Source: Sulfurirhabdus sp043759595 (GTDB taxonomy: Bacteria > Pseudomonadota > Gammaproteobacteria > Burkholderiales > SMCO01). From it: 64,000 bases of DNA. Numbering within the stretch: the first letter of the stretch is position 1; each line of letters starts with the position of its first letter. The stretch covers positions 33,786 to 97,785 of the forward strand of contig JAYVLG010000054.1 in the NCBI GenBank assembly GCA_043759595.1, in the 5' to 3' direction. The notes below the pieces were generated by a model that saw only the letters and a program-made list of their open reading frames with translations, was not told where the DNA came from and did not search any database. Of this stretch, positions 62,907 to 64,000 are shown piece after piece. The position numbers were made by a program, and so were the translations under genes.

Positions 62907-63962
62907 TCATGGATTTTGTGCATTATCCAGAGTGCGTACAGTTCGTGTGGACTGGATAACCAGCGCATATGAGACACGGTTAAAGGTTCGGAAAATAAAA
63001 GCTAAGCCATATCGCTCATCGGGTAACTTGATGGCGCTGTCTTTATCGTTTTTCTTGCCAAATGGGGTAATGTCGGCGCCATGTCGATAAAGCGCAAGCA
63101 CATGACCTATTTCCAATCCGTCATCGGTACCTTTATTCAATGAGATGATGTAATTTCGGCCTGTTTCACCCAGGCTGTCTCCGTAAGTGGACATCACGCG
63201 GGCGTTGATGGTTTTTTCCGGTGCATGGGGGACATAGCTCGGGAAAACTTCTTTAGAGGCCGGGAGCAAACGATCTCCTACGTTGATTTCCTGTGAGGAT
63301 TTTACAATCTCAACCGTGGCCGGGTCGCCATTTACTGCGACTTTACCCTGGCCCAGATAAACGGCTTCATAGCCCAGTATTTCTTTGTTATCGGGATCAA
63401 TAAGAGCGTTTCCGCGGCGATAGATTTGCCAGTAATCTGCTTTTTCCTGAGACAAGCCCTGCGCATACACGACACTCCCTGTACCGGCCAGGACACGGTC
63501 TTCCTGGGTCGCTACGATGACGGCTGCTGACTCAAGGCCATCTTTTTCAATAACCAGCGGTCTGCTGATAAAAGGTTCAATGTCAGCCGTAGGAATAGCA
63601 GGAATGGCAAGAGCTTTAGTATCGATGCGCGTTTGCGGACTCAGTTTGACAACGGATTTCCCGCCAGATCCATATTTACCATTTTTTAACAGACGTAATT
63701 GTGGATATTTACCGCTTCGGTCCAGTACGATAAGATCTCCTGGATAAATAAGGTTAGGATTTTTTATTTCCTGCTTATTCATCTTCCAGATTTCAGGCCA
63801 GCGCCATGGCTGTTTCAGGAATTTACCTGAAATATCCCATAGGGTGTCACCCTTTACAACGACGTAGCGATCGGGTGGATTGTCTTGCAGCTGAAGTTCG
63901 TCAGCGGCTGCTTGCATAGCAATAAAACCGGATAAAGCTATAGCGATGATTGAGTTACGCAT
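62907..63962 (-). CDS. LysM peptidoglycan-binding protein
   Basis: This 351-residue exported protein has a signal peptide cleaved near MQAAADE (about 20). One LysM domain (about 32-80, RYVVVKGDTLWDISGKFL...WKMNKQEIKNPNLIYPGD) includes the WRWPEIW insertion seen in this family. The C-terminal ~260 residues form a beta-rich domain of unknown function (with NVGDRLLPASKE). The order LysM-dprA-smg-topA on one strand, usually divergent from def-fmt, is common in betaproteobacteria; def would lie beyond the right edge. The domain assignment is strong, the biological role unknown. Confidence 0.9.
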   Translation of the reverse strand: MRNSIIAIALSGFIAMQAAADELQLQDNPPDRYVVVKGDTLWDISGKFLKQPWRWPEIWKMNKQEIKNPNLIYPGDLIVLDRSGKYPQLRLLKNGKYGSGGKSVVKLSPQTRIDTKALAIPAIPTADIEPFISRPLVIEKDGLESAAVIVATQEDRVLAGTGSVVYAQGLSQEKADYWQIYRRGNALIDPDNKEILGYEAVYLGQGKVAVNGDPATVEIVKSSQEINVGDRLLPASKEVFPSYVPHAPEKTINARVMSTYGDSLGETGRNYIISLNKGTDDGLEIGHVLALYRHGADITPFGKKNDKDSAIKLPDERYGLAFIFRTFNRVSYALVIQSTRTVRTLDNAQNP

Positions 63963-64000
63963 ATACGGCCTCGGTCGATAAAGAATTTTATTACTTAAAT

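Overview
The window is a chromosomal segment of a Gram-negative betaproteobacterium containing the replication origin. Three things point there: a PrsK/PrsR/PrsT set with a TIGR03013-type sugar transferase (the exosortase A/PEP-CTERM exopolysaccharide system), the order pilMNOPQ-aroKB-gltBD-hemE-priA-argS-SPOR-dsbA, and a classical rpmH-dnaA-dnaN-gyrB origin. Moderate to low G+C and the XrtA genes fit Nitrosomonadales or Methylophilaceae-like lineages. That placement is inference; no rRNA is present to settle it. The genes are intact and ordinary in composition. There is no phage, integron, CRISPR array, tRNA or complete insertion sequence.

Layout. (1) 1-5241, minus strand: the edge of an XrtA exopolysaccharide/PEP-CTERM locus (sugar transferase, prsK, prsR, truncated prsT), continuing beyond the left end. 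(2) 5706-8716, minus: a degenerate nucleotidyltransferase-fold protein and penicillin-binding protein 1A, divergent from (3) 8901-30990, plus: the type IV pilus alignment/secretin genes pilMNOPQ, shikimate genes aroK and aroB, a dGTPase-like HD protein, a degenerate ExeA/DamX-like membrane protein, glutamate synthase gltBD, hemE, priA, argS, a SPOR protein, dsbA and an SDR. (4) 31009-33538, plus: an orphan NarL-type response regulator and a stand-alone acetolactate-synthase-like enzyme, separated by a strong terminator. (5) 33549-52830, minus: glmU-glmS-orphan parA, the F1Fo ATP synthase operon atpIBEFHAGDC, parAB, rsmG, mnmG, mnmE, yidC, yidD, rnpA, rpmH. (6) 53020-58106, plus: dnaA, dnaN, gyrB. 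(7) 58588-63962, minus: topA, smg, dprA and a LysM protein, convergent with gyrB.

The origin lies around 52.8-54.5 kb. Perfect DnaA boxes lie on both sides of dnaA, gene orientation flips there, and two ParB-binding parS sites flank it (about 49.0 and 55.7 kb), next to parAB. Most of the window is housekeeping. No clearly new multi-gene system was found. The sites most worth a second look are regulatory or degenerate: an 11-bp hairpin around the dprA start codon, a DnaA-box pair upstream of priA, a 17-bp hairpin before hemE, a short promoter-to-terminator unit before the acetolactate-synthase-like gene, the 32-bp palindrome around parS, and two proteins that keep the outline of an enzyme fold but seem to have lost its catalytic motifs.
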